44,855 nt of DNA from IMG/VR virus record IMGVR_UViG_3300033144_001638, positions 1 to 44,855 of that record; one strand, 5' to 3'. A program made the position numbers and the translations under genes. The notes beneath the pieces were generated by a model. It was not told the DNA's origin. It did no database searches and worked only from the letters and a program-made list of their open reading frames with translations. Source of the stretch: a virus. This document shows, piece after piece, positions 1-7,448 of the stretch (positions within the stretch are counted from its first letter, which is position 1; each line of letters starts with the position of its first letter).

Positions 1-633
1 AGTGAAGTTATTATCTATATCTTTGACATCAAAGTATACATTCTCAAAGTAACACAGCTGCTCTTTGATCTTACGTCTGAAGTCATACTCATCATAAGAT
101 TTAACAGGTATGATTACCTTAACACCATTACGTTCGTTAGTAGGCTTAGAGTATAAGAGATCAATTGTGTTTACATCTTCACCCTCATACATCATATACT
201 TACGCTCCATTCCATGCTTTCTAGCTATGAAATAGAAACTAGAACAATAAGCTAGTGGTGCTTTGAATCCTAGGCCCATCATACCAAGCTCGTTTTCACT
301 ATCACGCTTGGTTGATTTACCATACTTACTAATGATGTTCTCAACATCTTGATGGTTCAGACCTATACCGAAATCCTCAACGCTAAACTCCCATCCTGTA
401 TCTACTACACGTAGAGATACTATGATAGGATCTGTTACACCAGCTCTTCTGTGGCTGTCTAGTGCATTACTTGCACATTCTCTAACGGCAGAACCCACCT
501 CATCAGAATACAGATTCTTACTCAACATCTGCATTAAGACTTGAGCTGATTCCATGTCTAATGACATCTTGGTGCTGCCTTGCGTTTCTCCACTTTGGAG
601 AACTTTTGCTTCTTTCTGTTTTTTAATTATCAT
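1..633 (-). CDS. rIIA-like GHKL ATPase, partial (3' end outside window)
   Basis: The first 211 residues of a GHKL (Hsp90/MutL/histidine kinase-fold) ATPase run off base 1. The N-box ECASNALDSH lies at residues 52-61, the G1 box DFGIG at 87-91 and the glycine lid GMMGLGFKAP at 117-126, so the ATP site looks intact. The start is the ATG at 633, preceded by the A-rich leader AATTAATAAATATG. In T4 the same fold is rIIA, a membrane-associated protein acting in lysis inhibition and superinfection exclusion. MutL-like repair proteins share the fold, and the missing C-terminus prevents a choice. It is the last visible gene of the leftward replication operon. Fold assignment is strong; the rIIA label is an inference. 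Confidence 0.8.
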   Translation of the reverse strand, partial: MIIKKQKEAKVLQSGETQGSTKMSLDMESAQVLMQMLSKNLYSDEVGSAVRECASNALDSHRRAGVTDPIIVSLRVVDTGWEFSVEDFGIGLNHQDVENIISKYGKSTKRDSENELGMMGLGFKAPLAYCSSFYFIARKHGMERKYMMYEGEDVNTIDLLYSKPTNERNGVKVIIPVKSYDEYDFRRKIKEQLCYFENVYFDVKDIDNNFT

Positions 634-650
634 ATTTATTAATTTAATTG

Positions 651-1037
651 TTAATCGCAGTTAAAGTAGTCATCATCTACCTTAGTGTTGTCTACTACAG
701 CTGCTTGTTTAATCCTGTAGATATTCTTGAAATTAAAGTCAAACTTCTCTATCGGATCGTTTTCATTAGGCATTCTAAATTCAATTTCCTTGTAGGTATA
801 TTGTTTATTGTTATATGTATTTGTAGAAGTTCTAGTATTTACAGGTCTTCTACACTTCACTGCAATATATCTAACCCTACCTTTACTCCAGTGACTACTA
901 TACTGGTGTCTCTGTGCACTAGGGCGTGGGTCTTCTACCAGCTGAAATATACACTGGTCTGCTCCTGAGTTTGTAAGTACAACATCACCCTTCTTGAGGA
1001 GCCCAAGGTCGGTGATGAGGTTCTGTTCTATATTCAT
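651..1037 (-). CDS. Hypothetical protein, 128 aa
   Basis: The ORF begins at an ATG with an A/T-rich leader and lies 11 bases after the UDG gene and 17 before the rIIA-like gene, on the same strand. The sequence is mixed polar with a basic middle (residues about 40-80) and an acidic C-terminus ending DDDYFNCD. I recognise no domain, signal peptide or membrane helix. The GDVVLTNSG stretch near residues 17-25 looks like a small beta-barrel start, but this is too little for a function. Operon position suggests a replication or host-takeover accessory role. Confidence 0.7.
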   Translation of the reverse strand: MNIEQNLITDLGLLKKGDVVLTNSGADQCIFQLVEDPRPSAQRHQYSSHWSKGRVRYIAVKCRRPVNTRTSTNTYNNKQYTYKEIEFRMPNENDPIEKFDFNFKNIYRIKQAAVVDNTKVDDDYFNCD

Positions 1038-1048
1038 AATTTTAATTG

Positions 1049-1771
1049 TTAAAAAGGAGCTTCAGCATCTTTAAGCCATTCGATACTAAAGCCATTGTTT
1101 TGTAGTAATAATTGATCTATTTTACTGAATACTCCTTCAGAGTCCCAGTCTATACCTTTGTATGATGCACTGGCTGGGTGCGATACAACAAAGGAGTGTG
1201 AGAATATTCCCATATACTTTTGGTATTTACCTGCATCTTTACCTAGAAAGACTACAGGTACACCTAGTGGTACAAGTATATTCTCAAACAAGTATTTAAT
1301 AAATGGTTCCCACATCTCAAGGTGAGAACCAGCTTTATTCTTCTCAACCGTGAGAGAAGCATTAAGTAAAAGTACACCTTGTTTAGCTAGATAAGCTAGA
1401 TCAGGTGTAGCGTCATAACTAAGGTTAAGACCTCTATGAAACTCAGTTTCAAATGCTTTGTATAATTGCTTCAACGATGGTTGAATGTATCCTGTAACTG
1501 AACAGCTCATCATAAGACCGTCCGCTACAGGTAGGTTGTTCTTAAATGTATGATATGGACACATGCCCATCATCACAAACTTAAGTTCATCCATAGGTGT
1601 GAGCTTGAATGCTCTCCACACATCACTAGAGAGAGGAGCAATCAGCTTCCCTCTCTTGCTTTCCTTCTTTAGATATGCATAGATTGCTTGACATTCGTCT
1701 GTCTCAACGAATGGTTTCATCTTAGCATGCCAAGAAGGATGAAAGTTATCTTTAAATTTATCCCAATTCAT
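1049..1771 (-). CDS. Family 1 uracil-DNA glycosylase homologue with altered active site
   Basis: This 240-aa protein has the framework of family 1 UDG, which cuts uracil from DNA: water-activating loop GMCPYH at residues 69-74 (family consensus GQDPYH), PSLKQLY at 98-104, LLLNASLTV at 134-142 (consensus LLLNTVLTV) and the intercalation loop HPASAS at 198-203 (consensus HPSPLS). Length is normal for the family. The catalytic Asp of GQDPYH is Cys71 here (codon TGT on the coding strand), while the active-site His of the HP loop is kept. The protein may have weak activity, bind without cutting, or serve as a replisome subunit. Its start overlaps the end of the epimerase gene by 14 bases. UDG is a recurrent crAss-like replication-module gene. 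Confidence 0.9.
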   Translation of the reverse strand: MNWDKFKDNFHPSWHAKMKPFVETDECQAIYAYLKKESKRGKLIAPLSSDVWRAFKLTPMDELKFVMMGMCPYHTFKNNLPVADGLMMSCSVTGYIQPSLKQLYKAFETEFHRGLNLSYDATPDLAYLAKQGVLLLNASLTVEKNKAGSHLEMWEPFIKYLFENILVPLGVPVVFLGKDAGKYQKYMGIFSHSFVVSHPASASYKGIDWDSEGVFSKIDQLLLQNNGFSIEWLKDAEAPF

Positions 1772-2630
1772 CTTTTATTGATTTTATCCAGGTTCCTAAT
1801 TGTGTTCGTGGTTTCCAGTTAAGCCAGTACTTTGCAGACTCTATCTGTCCTACCGATCTTTTGACTTCTCTTCTAGCTTTGATAAATTTTATGTCATCAC
1901 TAAAAGCTTTTGCAATATTTAATATTTGAACTTCTATACCTGATGCTATGTTCCAGGTACCATTGCTACCAATAGCTGCATATACTGCTGATACTACATC
2001 ACCAACATAAACAAAGTCTCTAGTCTGTAGACCATCTCCTGTAACAGTTAATGGTTTCTTATTTTCATATTGCTTTTTAAAGATAGGTATGGCTGATAAG
2101 TAACCACCGGTATCTCTTTGTCCTTCCCCATATACATTGAAGAATCTAAGTATGGATACATCCACATCCTTATATCTCCTGACCATAAACTCCATCAATG
2201 CTTTAGATGATGCATATGGTGACTCAGGATATATATTAGCTTCTTCTGTAATAGGCATCTCGATTGCACTACCATACACTGCAGCTGTAGATGCTACAAC
2301 AAAGTTGCTACATCCACACCCTATGGCCCATTTAAAGAGTTTATCTGTACCATATGCTATCTCGTTATAATACTTGATAGGTTCTTTGATACTCTCTTCA
2401 ACGGACACAGGGGCTGCTAAGTGTATAAGTGCATCGAATTCTATACAATCAGGGAATGATTCCTCACCCCCTATTGTACAGACATGTAAAGACTCTATAC
2501 CGGTAGCTATATTATCTACAGTACCAGTGGAGAAGTTGTCTAAAACAACAACAGTATGACCTTTGTCTAATAGATCTTTTACTACATGACTTCCTATGAA
2601 GCCTGCTCCTCCTGTGACTACTATTCTCAT
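1758..2630 (-). CDS. NAD-dependent sugar epimerase/dehydratase (extended SDR family)
   Basis: This is a 290-aa extended short-chain dehydrogenase. The Rossmann motif GGAGFIGSH is at residues 7-15, an acidic residue (Asp31) ends beta-2 as expected for NAD binding, and the catalytic set is visible as ASTAAVYG (113-120) and Tyr139/Lys143 in YASSK. The closest well-known relatives are UDP-glucose 4-epimerases and related nucleotide-sugar epimerases or dehydratases, somewhat longer at about 310-340 aa. All active-site residues are present, so it is probably active in the cytoplasm on a nucleotide sugar; the substrate cannot be read from sequence. It sits among replication genes, overlapping UDG by 14 bases and the upstream 74-aa gene by one base. 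Possible roles are host surface sugar change, virion glycosylation or DNA modification precursors. Confidence 0.9.
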   Translation of the reverse strand: MRIVVTGGAGFIGSHVVKDLLDKGHTVVVLDNFSTGTVDNIATGIESLHVCTIGGEESFPDCIEFDALIHLAAPVSVEESIKEPIKYYNEIAYGTDKLFKWAIGCGCSNFVVASTAAVYGSAIEMPITEEANIYPESPYASSKALMEFMVRRYKDVDVSILRFFNVYGEGQRDTGGYLSAIPIFKKQYENKKPLTVTGDGLQTRDFVYVGDVVSAVYAAIGSNGTWNIASGIEVQILNIAKAFSDDIKFIKARREVKRSVGQIESAKYWLNWKPRTQLGTWIKSIKDELG

Positions 2631-2854
2631 TAGTTAATACAAACTACATCACCTTCGTCTGGCTTGATATCAGCTGATTCAATAACTATGTAGTTATTAT
2701 CCAGCCCCTCACTAAGCATTATACTAGGTGTGAAATTTACTTTCTGGTAACTATTACCTTCGTCATCAGATGAATAGATTACTGTGTAGTGTTCTATCTC
2801 TGGATTACGTTTTAACATGTCCACTAATGTTTGGACGTACACTCTTAAAGTCAT
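2630..2854 (-). CDS. Hypothetical protein, 74 aa
   Basis: A small, acidic ORF starting at ATG 2854 and sharing one base with the epimerase start (TAATG type coupling). The N-terminus MTLRVYVQTLVDMLKRNPEIEHYTVIYSSDDEGNSY looks like a compact alpha/beta protein (shown in part only as description of its composition). No membrane segment, zinc motif or family that I recognise. Its tight packing between the DUF932-like gene and the epimerase supports it being a real gene. Confidence 0.7.
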   Translation of the reverse strand: MTLRVYVQTLVDMLKRNPEIEHYTVIYSSDDEGNSYQKVNFTPSIMLSEGLDNNYIVIESADIKPDEGDVVCIN

Positions 2855-2856
2855 AA

Positions 2857-3651
2857 TTATATATTTTCGTTAAACATATCTAGTTGCTGCATCTGATTAG
2901 ATTGCACCTCTAGAACCATTTTCTCATGTTCCAACTCAGCTTGTTCTGCAAAGAAGTTATGACACTTGATATGATCTCTCATCCATCTGTCTGGATGTAT
3001 CTCCTTCATTGCAAAAGTTGTATAGTTATACAGCTCCCATAATGTATTAGGTGCACCATAGTCATGTGTAGGATTATTAAACTCTCTTTGAATAATATTC
3101 AACTGAGTAGATTGTAAGAACTTCTCATGTGCAAACATGCGTCCTAACAATTCAGACCTACGCTCTTTAGATATCTCATGAGCTCTAAATGCCTCACGAT
3201 CTTGTTGCATCTTTGTAAATGCACTACCTGCTGACTTAATGTACTCTGTAATAGCTGCAGGTGCAAAGTCCTGAATAGTACCTTTATGCATACGCTTGAA
3301 TGAACCGTGATCTCCTGATACCATACCATTGCTACATACAAATACTTGTACACCTATAGCAAACTTCAGTGATGTACTCTTATCATAACTGTTCTGCCAA
3401 ACAACTTGTAGTTGCATGTCATCATCTTTTACATTTTTAATAGTGTATCTACCTGTAGCTACGTCACCATTTCTACCGGTTAGATAGTTCTCCTTATCAA
3501 TGTCAAATCCTGATTGATAAACACTTTCTAGTGTTAGATCCACCAGCTGTCTATGACTGATTGGTTTATAAGTTGTAGTCTGTGGAGGCACTTGTGCTGT
3601 TAGCATAATGTCCTTTGCTGACTTACTTGTTTTTACTGTTTCTGTATTCAT
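2857..3651 (-). CDS. DUF932-like protein with C-terminal clamp-binding motif
   Basis: The 264-aa sequence shows the general pattern of DUF932 / phage-plasmid-like proteins: a mixed alpha/beta N-terminal half with the characteristic CSNGM at residues 106-110, followed by a long helical region (about 130-250). The molecular function of DUF932 is not known; members sit in phage and plasmid replication or anti-defence neighbourhoods. At the extreme C-terminus, after a Gln-rich stretch, lies QLDMF (residues 256-260), close to the QL(S/D)LF peptide that docks on the bacterial beta sliding clamp. The gene overlaps the primase by 4 bases (ATGA), which fits a replisome-linked role. Family call is from motif recognition, not a search. 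Confidence 0.65.
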   Translation of the reverse strand: MNTETVKTSKSAKDIMLTAQVPPQTTTYKPISHRQLVDLTLESVYQSGFDIDKENYLTGRNGDVATGRYTIKNVKDDDMQLQVVWQNSYDKSTSLKFAIGVQVFVCSNGMVSGDHGSFKRMHKGTIQDFAPAAITEYIKSAGSAFTKMQQDREAFRAHEISKERRSELLGRMFAHEKFLQSTQLNIIQREFNNPTHDYGAPNTLWELYNYTTFAMKEIHPDRWMRDHIKCHNFFAEQAELEHEKMVLEVQSNQMQQLDMFNENI

Positions 3652-4655
3652 TTTATTATTGATTTATTTATTAAGTATTCTTCTATGACTTTTAATCCGT
3701 AATGTTTAGCCAAGTCTGCCCAGTCATTTATTCCTTCTTCTAGGTATTTCTTTGGTACATTACAGTAGTCAAATCCAAACTTCTCTGTAATTACTTTTGA
3801 ATTCTCTACACCAGTAGAATCTGAATCAAAAGACAAGATCTGTCTGTCTGAGTTAGCCTTGATGTATTCTACATTATCTTCATCAAAGCATCCTATCCCT
3901 TCGTTCTGCACTGCACAACATGTAGGGAAAACCTTCTTCATCACCATATAATCTTTCTTGCTCTTAGTTATAAATGCTGTATGACAATCTTTAATATCGT
4001 CTTTACCATCCATAGCTGTGATAGGAACATTATTTGGTACCCATTTGAATCTCTTCTCTGCATACGGTTTGTATATCTTCCAGTGGCCATCATATAGATA
4101 ACCAAAGGTCAACACTTTAGGATCCACTACCCATCTCTTCTTATTAAGAAATAGTTCTTGAATCGAGTATATATTGTTTGCTCTGAGATCCTCCTCATCT
4201 TGATAGTATTGATTCCAGTAAGCTAACTCCTCATGTGTAAACGGTTTAGTCTTCACTTGTATAAAGGAGTATGACTTCACAACCTTCTCAGGCTGTTTGT
4301 ATTGGGCAACCACTCTCTTATAGTCTTTAACTTTACTACCGGATATACCCAGTCCGAAATCATTATCTATTTTCTTTAGTACATCATCATAGTTACTGCA
4401 TAGATATAGCATCTTAACAAATGCAAAGCAGTCACCTTTCTTACTAGTATCACCAAAGTCATAGAATGTTACTCCTCTATGTCCCTGGCTAATAATAAAT
4501 GATGGTGTACGTTCTTCTCTAAATGGTGAATAGGTTTTGACATTCAGTTTCCAATTACTGTCTGGCATATAATACCTGAATATATCATACTCAGATATCT
4601 TATCTAGTATTGCTTGTTTATTAAGCGTTTCTTTTTTTATTCCTCCTATTGCCAT
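3648..4655 (-). CDS. DnaG-like primase (zinc-less CHC2-like domain plus Toprim)
   Basis: The N-terminal part reads YSPFREERTPSF followed by FYDFGDTSKKGD, which aligns with the CHC2 primase zinc domain (CPFHxEKTPSF ... HCFGCGxGGD), but all four zinc ligands are replaced (Ser, Arg, Asp, Asp). The C-terminal half has a Toprim-like DxD (LSFDSDSTG) and ITKSKKD where the family normally has EGxxD, so the conserved Glu appears to be Lys. The protein presumably lays RNA primers for phage replication with the DnaB-like helicase encoded upstream. I chose the ATG at 4655 (335 aa), preceded by ATAATAAAT; an 8-residue longer reading needs a GTG at 4679 inside the terminator hairpin. It overlaps the DUF932-like gene by 4 bases. 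Confidence 0.8.
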   Translation of the reverse strand: MAIGGIKKETLNKQAILDKISEYDIFRYYMPDSNWKLNVKTYSPFREERTPSFIISQGHRGVTFYDFGDTSKKGDCFAFVKMLYLCSNYDDVLKKIDNDFGLGISGSKVKDYKRVVAQYKQPEKVVKSYSFIQVKTKPFTHEELAYWNQYYQDEEDLRANNIYSIQELFLNKKRWVVDPKVLTFGYLYDGHWKIYKPYAEKRFKWVPNNVPITAMDGKDDIKDCHTAFITKSKKDYMVMKKVFPTCCAVQNEGIGCFDEDNVEYIKANSDRQILSFDSDSTGVENSKVITEKFGFDYCNVPKKYLEEGINDWADLAKHYGLKVIEEYLINKSIIK

Positions 4656-4665
4656 ATTTATTATA

Positions 4666-4694
4666 TTAAAAAGCCCCACATTTCTGCAGGGCTT
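4666..4694 (-). terminator. Intrinsic terminator between ssDNA-binding gene and primase
   Basis: On the minus strand the sequence AAGCCCTGCA, a GAAA tetraloop and TGTGGGGCTT form a 10-bp stem (two G-U pairs), followed directly by TTTTT. The T tract ends about 11 bases before the primase ATG at 4655, so the terminator lies in the primase leader. Confidence 0.8.
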
Positions 4695-4696
4695 GT

Positions 4697-4757
4697 TGTA
4701 AACTAGGGGTTGGGACTCGGTAACCCTGCACGCTTCTTTTCCACGCTTGACCCCTTA
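4697..4757 (-). other. Structured intergenic RNA segment upstream of the terminator
   Basis: Between the stop at 4761 and the terminator, the minus-strand RNA has self-complementary pieces: AGGGGT (4755-4750) with ACCCCT (4710-4705), and GGGTT with AACCC around the loop ACCGAGTCCC, plus a direct repeat AAGCGTG. The pairings are partly exclusive. It may be an attenuator leader or a small RNA; I do not recognise a riboswitch or tRNA. Confidence 0.4.
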
Positions 4758-4760
4758 TCT

Positions 4761-5636
4761 TTAATAATCGTCCCCATCCTCAGATATATAATTATCTGAA
4801 GCTACGAGATTATTTTCTGGATTGTAGTCTTCTACTTCTTTAAGTTGATAGTAGTCTTTACACCCGTACTCTCCAGTCACCTTAACCACAAATCTTTCGT
4901 GTGGTCTCAGCTCTCTAGGCTTACGTGCTTTAAGTTGGTTAACTATCTTTGGATCCGTATAGTCTACTAGTCTAAACTGACGCATAGTGTAACCAGATAA
5001 GAATGCTTTATTATATACACCCTGATACTCAACAGTTTCACCATCACGTTCTTTAGTAACAACAGTAGCTAGTGCTACGATGCTATTACACCACTCACCA
5101 TCTACCTGGTCCTTAAGATCTTTTACGTTACCACGCATAAGCTTTGTCCAATCAAGGGTTAGTGTAGTCTCTGCACTTCTATAGTCTAGTTGTCCCAGCC
5201 ATGTGCGTAAGAAATCATACAAGTCTTCCTCACCAATAAATGCAACTCTATACTCACGGTTCTCTTTGAACCAGTCAAATAGATTATTCTCATCATCAGC
5301 CCAAGAGGTCATACCTACACTGTTAAGGTATTGTTTCTTTGTACCATCTCTGTTCTCTCTTTCTCTATCTTCCAAGAAGAAAGATACTTTGAAGTTTTCT
5401 TGATTCTTTACTTCCTGCAGCCAAACATCTACACGCAAGTATGTATTACCATCTCTTGTCTCTCCTAGATAATTAGTTGCTTTGCTATCTTCACCTAGTT
5501 CTATTCCAAGTACATCCTTGTACTCTTCATTTGTAGGATTGATAGCTATTACGTTAGCCTCAAATAGACCAACTTTCTTATTGAATTTACTCTCTGTGTT
5601 TGTGGATTCTCTTTTGACTCCGCCAATTGTACTCAT
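4761..5636 (-). CDS. Putative single-stranded DNA-binding protein
   Basis: A 291-aa protein with a beta-rich core and many Tyr/Trp/Phe residues, ending in a short acidic tail (SEDGDDY). Acidic C-terminal tails are typical of bacterial and phage ssDNA-binding proteins (SSB, T4 gp32, T7 gp2.5), where they contact replication partners. The stretch around residues 45-100 (LRVDVWLQEVKNQENFKVSFF) could be an OB-type beta pattern. Its position between the Sak4-like ATPase and primase matches the ssb locus of crAss-like phages. The call rests on context, tail and composition rather than a diagnostic motif. A terminator follows its stop codon, so it may be made at a higher level than the genes after it. 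The leader AATTAATAAATATG supports the start. Confidence 0.6.
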   Translation of the reverse strand: MSTIGGVKRESTNTESKFNKKVGLFEANVIAINPTNEEYKDVLGIELGEDSKATNYLGETRDGNTYLRVDVWLQEVKNQENFKVSFFLEDRERENRDGTKKQYLNSVGMTSWADDENNLFDWFKENREYRVAFIGEEDLYDFLRTWLGQLDYRSAETTLTLDWTKLMRGNVKDLKDQVDGEWCNSIVALATVVTKERDGETVEYQGVYNKAFLSGYTMRQFRLVDYTDPKIVNQLKARKPRELRPHERFVVKVTGEYGCKDYYQLKEVEDYNPENNLVASDNYISEDGDDY

Positions 5637-5650
5637 ATTTATTAATTTAT

Positions 5651-6322
5651 TTAGTTATAATATTCGATTACTTTTTCTTTTACTAGCTGTAAGTTGTTAG
5701 GAACCTTTGTTGTATCAAACATTCCGTCTGGACTCTTCGCTGGTTTCTTCCTGTATCTGTTAGTAAGAAAGCTGTATTCAACATTACCATCCTTACCTTC
5801 TTCAACATGGGTGTACAAACATACGGTTAATAATCCTTCCAGCAAAACCTGGTTGTCAATTAATTTACCTGCTGTTTTAATTTTGTATCCAACTATCTCA
5901 CCTGCGTCTTCTATAGTCTCAGGGTGTGAGTAGTAAAATACACATAAGTCATCACGTAGACCTCTAGCTGTTCTAAACATGTCCACCATATCTTTAGCCA
6001 TTACGCTAAACTTAGTGAACCCTGTTTCAGTGGCCTTCTCTACCATTCTGAATCCCATAAGATAATTACTATCTTCAATCACAATGTTCTTTATGTGTGG
6101 GGCTTTATCAGAGATGACTTTCAAGAGTCTGGTAACTTCTACCGGATCATCTATCTCTTTGTAGTTTTTATTATCTGAGTTGTAAAGTTTACCACTACCC
6201 TTGAATGGTAGCTCTTTCTTTGCAACATTTATAATATATGTTTCTTTGGGATCTAAGTACTTTATTGCTGTTGATTTTCCTGTCCCTGTTTCACCAACAA
6301 CTCCTATTAATTTTGAACTCAT
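5651..6322 (-). CDS. RecA-fold AAA ATPase (Sak4-like phage NTP-binding protein)
   Basis: This 223-aa protein begins MSSKLIGVVGETGTGKST, a clean Walker A motif at residues 10-18, with a Walker B-like hydrophobic strand ending in acid (NIVIEDSNYL, about residues 79-88). Size and pattern match phage nucleotide-binding proteins of the AAA_24/Sak4 group, single-domain RecA-like ATPases that work with phage SSB in single-strand annealing or recombination. The neighbouring downstream gene is the candidate SSB, which fits that partnership. ATPase fold is well supported; the recombination role is inferred from the family and neighbour. The start has the usual A/T-only leader. Confidence 0.8.
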   Translation of the reverse strand: MSSKLIGVVGETGTGKSTAIKYLDPKETYIINVAKKELPFKGSGKLYNSDNKNYKEIDDPVEVTRLLKVISDKAPHIKNIVIEDSNYLMGFRMVEKATETGFTKFSVMAKDMVDMFRTARGLRDDLCVFYYSHPETIEDAGEIVGYKIKTAGKLIDNQVLLEGLLTVCLYTHVEEGKDGNVEYSFLTNRYRKKPAKSPDGMFDTTKVPNNLQLVKEKVIEYYN

Positions 6323-6344
6323 TTTTTAAAATATTTATTATTAT

Positions 6345-7448
6345 TTAGTTATTACAAATATACGAATTTTCTACGTATTTTATCTTAGTTTTGTCAAAGA
6401 ACTCTAGTGCTTTTTGCAACCATTTTAACTCAACGTCTTGATCAGATGATATGATATATATGTGTGATTTCTTATCAGGAGTATTGTACTCCATGGCCAT
6501 ACATCTATTAATCTTTTGAGCCAAGTTCTCTGCATTACTATCAAAGTAATTTATTATTACTCTGTTCAGCGGTTTATAGGTTACACCTGTGTTACCAATC
6601 TTGACAACAGCCATGTGATTACCTTCACCTTCAGCAAAACGCTGTAATGCATCCTTATCTTTTGATTTACTATGATAGGATGGGATTCCTAATGCGTCAG
6701 CTATTTTAGTTATACCACAGAATACCAGTATACGTTCCTCAGGATTGTTCCTTAGTATCTCCTTGGTCCTGTTGAGCTTAGCCACACTGTTCTGTATGAT
6801 TCTCATACGTGCTAGTCTATGAAACATAGTGTTAGCCCCGGTGTACATTATCTTATTAATCTGGCCACTCAAGAACTTGAACTGTTGTAGCTCCGTCTTC
6901 TTGATATTCTTCTTGGTATATGTTTGTATCACCTGATTATCTAGTGGTACTTGTAGCACTGTTATCTCATAGTCTGCTATAACTCCTTCTTCAATAGCTT
7001 TCTGTATTGGATAAGAAGCTATAACCTCTATGCCCAGTTCATCTCTAAGATCTCTCCTGGTCCACTTAGATAGTGTACCTGTTAGACCTAGAACATACAC
7101 GTTAACATCAAACAGCTCACTACATACATCTCGCTGTGCAGGTGATAGTAAATGTATCTCATCAATAATTACTATATCAAATACATCTATGTGCTTGCTT
7201 AACGATCTGTGTGTAGTGTATGTAATGTTATCGTTCTTGTATCCCATCAACTCAAACTCATCCATCCAAGACTGTTTTATCTTGTTATCTGGATAGGCTA
7301 TCAGTATATGTGGATTATCAAACTTATTAAGTATGTTGATAGTGGTTCTAATCTTACCAAACCTAGGGCATAGATTTAGAATCCCAAACCTACCGTGGTT
7401 TAGCCATACATCAGCAAACTCTTGTTGTCTTTTATCTCTTAGTGTCAT
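6345..7448 (-). CDS. SF2 (DEAD/SNF2-like) helicase, compact
   Basis: The 367-aa protein carries superfamily 2 motifs: a P-loop region LNLCPRFGKIRTT (residues about 24-36) with the Lys but without the usual GK(S/T), motif II DEIH (VIIDEIHLL), motif III-like GLTGT, and motif VI-like QKINRCMAME near residue 312. These are two RecA-like lobes without extra domains, as in small phage helicases such as T4 UvsW and the SNF2-type helicases of crAss-like phages. Likely roles are branch migration, fork remodelling or recombination-dependent replication. It overlaps the DnaB gene by 4 bases (ATGA). The P-loop Ile in place of Ser/Thr is odd and could lower activity. Confidence 0.85.
   Translation of the reverse strand: MTLRDKRQQEFADVWLNHGRFGILNLCPRFGKIRTTINILNKFDNPHILIAYPDNKIKQSWMDEFELMGYKNDNITYTTHRSLSKHIDVFDIVIIDEIHLLSPAQRDVCSELFDVNVYVLGLTGTLSKWTRRDLRDELGIEVIASYPIQKAIEEGVIADYEITVLQVPLDNQVIQTYTKKNIKKTELQQFKFLSGQINKIMYTGANTMFHRLARMRIIQNSVAKLNRTKEILRNNPEERILVFCGITKIADALGIPSYHSKSKDKDALQRFAEGEGNHMAVVKIGNTGVTYKPLNRVIINYFDSNAENLAQKINRCMAMEYNTPDKKSHIYIISSDQDVELKWLQKALEFFDKTKIKYVENSYICNN

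Noticed and set aside
4697-4757. tRNA or tRNA-like gene
   Set aside because: T-arm-like GGGTT...CGAGTCCC and acceptor-like pairing are present, but there is no anticodon or D arm, and the loop is not TTCRA.
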